Shown here: positions 7,141 through 11,121 of the stretch, one piece after another | Layout of the letters: every line of letters starts with the position of its first letter | How positions within the stretch are numbered: the stretch's first letter is position 1 | Origin: Candidatus Omnitrophota bacterium | GTDB taxonomy: Bacteria; Omnitrophota; Gorgyraeia; S143-82 | Length of the DNA: 11,121 bases | NCBI GenBank assembly: GCA_027034965.1 | Contig: JALVWL010000123.1 | Coordinates: forward strand, 1-11,121 | Direction of reading: 5' to 3' | The notes under the pieces: model-generated | What the model was told of the DNA's origin: nothing | The model's database searches: none | The model's input: the letters and a program-made list of their open reading frames with translations, nothing else | Translations under genes and position numbers: made by a program

Positions 7141-9852
7141 ATGGGTGATTATAGAAATACGCTTAATCTACCCAGGACAGACTTTCCTATGCGGGCCAAC
7201 CTGCCGCAGAGAGAACCTGAACGACTTAATAGGTGGGAGGAAGAGGGCCTCTATGGAAAGATTCGAGCTGCTCGTAAGGATTCTCCAAAATTCGTCCTTC
7301 ACGACGGACCTCCCTATGCCAATGGCCACATACATATGGGTCATGCCCTGAACAAGATATTAAAGGATATCGTATTGAGATACAAGAGCCTTAAGGGGTA
7401 TGACTGTCCCTATATCCCTGGATGGGACTGTCATGGTCTGCCTGTTGAGCACAGACTTTTTAAGGAGCTAGGCAAGACAAAGCACGAAGTAGATAAGATA
7501 GACTTTCGTAAAAAGGCACATAGCTATGCATTGAAATATGTGGATATCCAGAAAAAGGAATTTCAGCGCCTGGGGGTGTTGGGCAGATGGCAGCAGCCAT
7601 ATCTTACACTTTCGCCTAAATATGAGGCAATGTTGTATGTTCTGTTTGCAGATCTGGTCAAGAATGGTTATGTCTACAGGGGCCGTAAACCCGTGCACTG
7701 GTGTGGCAGTTGCGAGACTGCCCTGGCAGAGGCCGAGGTGGAGTATTACGAGAAGACCTCTCCTTCTGTTTATGTCCTTTTTCCATTAAAGGCAAGGAAG
7801 GGCGAATATCTTTTGGTCTGGACGACTACCCCCTGGACCCTTTATTCAAACACAGCAGTTGCAGTCAATCCTGAATTGAGTTATGTATCGGTCCTTTATG
7901 GCGATAAAGTCTTCTGGATTGCAGAAAGCCGTCGGGCTGCAGTTTCTCAGATACTTGGTGTGGATTTAGAGGTTAAGTCGCGCAAGAAAGGGAAGGATAT
8001 CGTAGGGAAGGAATATGTACATCCTTTTCTGGAGAGGACCTCCAGGGTGATAGATGCGGATTTTGTTTCAGCGGAAGATGGTTCCGGTTTTGTGCATATT
8101 GCGCCTGGTCATGGGTATGAAGATTTCCTTGCCGGTCAACGGCATAATCTGCCTGTTATTATGCCCATAGACGACAAAGGAAGGTTTTCAGGGACAGAGG
8201 ACCTGCCTGTTCTAGAGGGCAGGAGTATTAAAGATGCCAATAAGATAATTATTGGTATTCTGGAAGAAAGGGGGGTATTACTCCGGCATTCTGAAATAGA
8301 GCACTCTTATCCGCATTGCTGGAGGTGCAAGAACCCTATAGTGTTCAGGGCAACCTATCAGTGGTTTTTGTCTATCGATCATAATGGCCTTCGAGATGAA
8401 CTCCTGAAGGTCATAAACGGGGTGATGTGGGTGCCGGCTGCGGGCAGGGATCGTATATCGGCTATGGTAAAAGACCGTCCGGATTGGTGCCTGTCCAGAC
8501 AGAGATTCTGGGGGCTGCCAATACCGGTGTTTTACTGTAAATCCTGTGGTGAGCCGTTATTGGACGAGGATATCATCATTCGCCTTTCCAAACTCGTTGA
8601 GGAGAAGGGTTCGGATGTCTGGTTTACGGATGAAGTGCTGTCACTGGTGGATGGCTATCGGTGCAGAGAGTGCTCTTCTTCGGAATTTGTGCCTGGAGAG
8701 GATATTATTGATGTGTGGTTTGAATCAGGGGGAAGTTTTGCTTCTGTGCTTGAACTAGAAGAGGAATTAAAATTCCCTGCAGACCTTTACCTGGAAGGTA
8801 GTGACCAGCACAGGGGCTGGTTCCAGTCATCTCTTATTCCATCCACTGCAACCAGGGGTATTGCGCCGTATAAAACAGTACTTACGCATGGGTTTGTAGT
8901 AGACGGCCAAGGTCGCAAGATGTCAAAGTCCCTGGGCAACGTCATATCTCCTCAGGATATACTCAAAAAATATGGTGCCGACATCCTCAGGCTCTGGGTT
9001 GCTTCAGCCGATTATCAATCAGATGTCCGTCTCTCAGATGAGATACTGAAACAGATGGCAGATGCCTATCGAAAGATAAGAAATACGTTTAGATACATCC
9101 TGGGGAATTTGTACGACTTCGATGTAGATACAGATGCGGTTGATTTTGACTCCAGACTTCCTATTGATAGATGGGCCGTGGACAGGACTGCCAGGCTCAT
9201 AAAAGAACTCGATTCTGCCTATGATAATTATGAATTCTTCAAGGCATTTCATAGGATTTACAACTTCTGCAACCTGGATATGAGTGCCTTTTATATGGAT
9301 ATTTTGAAAGACAGACTCTATGTCAGCGCTAAAGATTCCCTGGAGCGGCGTTCTGCGCAAACCAGCCTGTATGAGATAGGCAGTGCCCTTGCAAGGATAG
9401 TCTCGCCGATACTTGTATTTACAGCGGATGAGGTCTGGGAATTCCTAAATGGAGGTGGGTCTGTACATCTTCAGGAATGGCCGTCCCTTCCCACTATATC
9501 TGAGGAAGAGCGAAGTGAATGGGATGTACTGATAGATGTTCGGGAGTCAGTGTTAAAGGCCTTGGAGGAGGAGCGGGAAAAGGGCCTTATTGGCAGCTCT
9601 CTTGAGGCCTCGGTTATATTATATTTGCCAGAACCTGAGTATGATGTGGCCTTGAAACATAGAGACTATCTAAAGTACATATTTATTACTTCGGATGTTG
9701 AGATAGAGAAGGCAGACAGTCGTGCTATAAAGGTAGAGCGCGCTGAGGGGCAGAAGTGTGCTCGCTGTTGGAACTATAGCAAACAGCTTGGACTTGACAA
9801 TGATTATCCTGACCTCTGTCCAAGATGTACGGAGGTATTGAAGAGGAAATAG
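7141..9852 (+). CDS. ileS: Isoleucyl-tRNA synthetase, bacterial type with C-terminal zinc finger
   Basis: Class I synthetase that charges tRNA-Ile and edits misactivated valine in the cytoplasm. The 903 residues are close to E. coli IleRS (938). The HIGH motif is HMGH at 65-68 in PPYANGHIHMGHALNK, and KMSKS is at 593-597. The CP1 editing domain shows WTTTPWTL at 227-234 and HGYEDF at 324-329 with D328. GSDQHRGWFQSS at 553-564 and WCLSRQRFWG at 449-458 are also typical. Cys pairs 188/191 with 393/396 and 466/469 with 508/511 can form two zinc sites in the catalytic half; C873, C876, C893 and C896 form the C-terminal zinc finger. Oddities are PAAG at 432-435 where PxWG is usual, and WFESG at 526-530 instead of WFDSG. 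It has its own promoter and is not followed by lspA. Confidence 0.97.
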   Translation: MGDYRNTLNLPRTDFPMRANLPQREPERLNRWEEEGLYGKIRAARKDSPKFVLHDGPPYANGHIHMGHALNKILKDIVLRYKSLKGYDCPYIPGWDCHGLPVEHRLFKELGKTKHEVDKIDFRKKAHSYALKYVDIQKKEFQRLGVLGRWQQPYLTLSPKYEAMLYVLFADLVKNGYVYRGRKPVHWCGSCETALAEAEVEYYEKTSPSVYVLFPLKARKGEYLLVWTTTPWTLYSNTAVAVNPELSYVSVLYGDKVFWIAESRRAAVSQILGVDLEVKSRKKGKDIVGKEYVHPFLERTSRVIDADFVSAEDGSGFVHIAPGHGYEDFLAGQRHNLPVIMPIDDKGRFSGTEDLPVLEGRSIKDANKIIIGILEERGVLLRHSEIEHSYPHCWRCKNPIVFRATYQWFLSIDHNGLRDELLKVINGVMWVPAAGRDRISAMVKDRPDWCLSRQRFWGLPIPVFYCKSCGEPLLDEDIIIRLSKLVEEKGSDVWFTDEVLSLVDGYRCRECSSSEFVPGEDIIDVWFESGGSFASVLELEEELKFPADLYLEGSDQHRGWFQSSLIPSTATRGIAPYKTVLTHGFVVDGQGRKMSKSLGNVISPQDILKKYGADILRLWVASADYQSDVRLSDEILKQMADAYRKIRNTFRYILGNLYDFDVDTDAVDFDSRLPIDRWAVDRTARLIKELDSAYDNYEFFKAFHRIYNFCNLDMSAFYMDILKDRLYVSAKDSLERRSAQTSLYEIGSALARIVSPILVFTADEVWEFLNGGGSVHLQEWPSLPTISEEERSEWDVLIDVRESVLKALEEEREKGLIGSSLEASVILYLPEPEYDVALKHRDYLKYIFITSDVEIEKADSRAIKVERAEGQKCARCWNYSKQLGLDNDYPDLCPRCTEVLKRK

Positions 9853-9866
9853 AATCAGATTGTGCA

Positions 9867-11121
9867 ATGAAAAAGATGAAGAGATTACCCATAGGAGTGC
9901 AGGATTTTAGGGAGATAAGGCAAGAAGATTATCTTTACGTAGATAAGACTGAGCCGATTTACAAGCTTATTACTTCTGGAAAGTATTACTTCCTCTCCCG
10001 TCCGCGCAGGTTTGGCAAGAGCCTGCTTGTATCCACCTTGAAATACATATTCCAGGGCGAAAGGGAGTTATTCAAGGGCCTTTATATCTATGATAAATAC
10101 GATTTCCCCAAGCATCCGGTGATACATATAGAATTAGGTGGGACTAGTGGAGAAGATAGGTTATTCGGTGTATTAAGGCAGAATCTTGAGCATAACAGTA
10201 GGATATTGGATATAGAGTGTTCCAATTATAATGATGTGGCGTATTGCTTTGCAGAATTAATAGAGAAGGCCTATGAGAAATACAACCAAAAAGTCGTAAT
10301 ATTAATAGATGAGTACGACAAGCCAATCCTTGATAATATAGCCCGCATAGAAGTAGCAATGCATAATAGGGATGTTTTAAGGGATTTTTATACAGAATTA
10401 AAGAGGAATGATCCCTACATTAAGTTTGTATTATTGACCGGCGTGACTAAATTCTCCAAGGCAGGGATATTTTCTGGGTTAAATAATCTAGAAGATATAA
10501 CCCTTGAACCAAGGTTTGGGAATATGCTTGGTATAACCCAATCTGAGTTAGAGCAATATTTTGGGGATCTGTTCAAGGAGAATAATGTAGATTTAGAGGA
10601 AGTTAGAGAATGGTATAATGGATATAACTTTTTAGGGGATCTGGTCTACAATCCATTTGATTTATTATTGTTCGTCAAGAAGGGTTTTAGATTTCGTAGT
10701 TATTGGTTTTCTACGGGCACGCCTAAATTCTTGATAGATATAATAGACAAAGGGGATTTTTATATACCAGAGATTGCAGGATTGAGAGTAGATGAGACGT
10801 TATTAGATAGCTTTGACGTAGATAATATGCGTCCAGAAGCGATATTATTTCAGGCAGGGTATTTGACAATAGATAAGCAGATAATAAATGAAGAAGGTGA
10901 GATAGAATATCTGTTGCGATTACCAAACAAGGAAGTTAGTAGCTCCCTCTCAAAGGTATTAATAGAATACCTTACGCAAAGCCTAAATCAAGAGAAGCGC
11001 ACAGGCATACACGTAGCGCTAAAGCAGGGCAATATAGATAATTTGCGAAGGGAACTTGAATCATTATTTGCCTCACTGCCGTATCATATACATATCAAGA
11101 ATGAGATGGCAAGGCAGGAAG
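9867..11121 (+). CDS. AAA-ATPase-like protein of the PD-(D/E)XK nuclease-linked family, 3'-partial
   Basis: The frame is open from 9867 to the window end, 418 residues without a stop. The start region LPIGVQDFREIR (7-18) and YLYVDKT (22-28) is the hallmark N-terminus of the AAA-ATPase_like family (PF09820). The P-loop is the family's degenerate form, SRPRRFGKSLL at 44-54. A Walker B is seen at VVILIDEYDKPIL (143-155), then LTGVTKFSKAGIFSGLNNLEDI at about 190-211, WYNGYNF at 249-255, YWFSTGTPKFLI at 279-290 and FQAGYLTI at 328-335. Family members usually end in a PD-(D/E)XK nuclease-like domain (DUF1703); the visible part stops at its threshold. The biological role of the family is not established; it is often multicopy in anaerobes. 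It starts 14 bases after ileS with no good ribosome binding site. ATG 9867 or 9876 may be the true start. It is more AT-rich than ileS, suggesting acquisition. Confidence 0.85.
   Translation, partial: MKKMKRLPIGVQDFREIRQEDYLYVDKTEPIYKLITSGKYYFLSRPRRFGKSLLVSTLKYIFQGERELFKGLYIYDKYDFPKHPVIHIELGGTSGEDRLFGVLRQNLEHNSRILDIECSNYNDVAYCFAELIEKAYEKYNQKVVILIDEYDKPILDNIARIEVAMHNRDVLRDFYTELKRNDPYIKFVLLTGVTKFSKAGIFSGLNNLEDITLEPRFGNMLGITQSELEQYFGDLFKENNVDLEEVREWYNGYNFLGDLVYNPFDLLLFVKKGFRFRSYWFSTGTPKFLIDIIDKGDFYIPEIAGLRVDETLLDSFDVDNMRPEAILFQAGYLTIDKQIINEEGEIEYLLRLPNKEVSSSLSKVLIEYLTQSLNQEKRTGIHVALKQGNIDNLRRELESLFASLPYHIHIKNEMARQE

Noticed and set aside
9034..9360. 108-codon reading frame on the minus strand
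   Set aside because: It is a shadow of the ileS anticodon-binding region with no independent start signal or recognised product.

Overview
The window holds eight protein genes, all on the + strand, with almost no spare sequence except one 307-base gap. No rRNA, tRNA, CRISPR array, insertion sequence or prophage gene is visible. The gene families are bacterial: MEP-pathway IspH, six-domain ribosomal protein S1, YajC-SecDF and a bacterial-type IleRS. Arginine AGG and isoleucine ATA codons are conspicuously common. The closest match I can recall is an anaerobic, uncultivated-type bacterium near the deltaproteobacterial, Thermodesulfobacteria or candidate-phylum range. That placement is inference with low confidence.

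Region 1 (1-6833) looks like one long operon: isocitrate dehydrogenase (5' end cut by the window edge), malate dehydrogenase, ispH, rpsA, yajC and a fused secDF. Neighbouring genes overlap by 19 and 8 bases or are separated by only 9 to 30 bases. Two TCA-cycle dehydrogenases are thus tied to isoprenoid synthesis, translation and Sec-dependent protein export. The malate dehydrogenase ends early, lacking the usual C-terminal helix, and has an altered catalytic loop.

Region 2 (6834-7140) is non-coding. It carries A-rich direct repeats, a purine-rich inverted repeat with a perfect 12-base arm pair (MITE-like or hairpin), and then a plausible promoter and ribosome binding site for ileS.

Region 3 (7141-11121) is ileS, a complete isoleucyl-tRNA synthetase with three Cys-pair zinc sites. 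It is followed after 14 bases by the start of an AAA-ATPase-like gene of the family that normally carries a C-terminal PD-(D/E)XK nuclease domain. That gene is clearly more AT-rich than its neighbours, occupies the place where lspA often sits in other bacteria, and runs off the window. It is the most likely accessory or horizontally acquired element here. I see no convincing new multi-gene system; most of the window is housekeeping.
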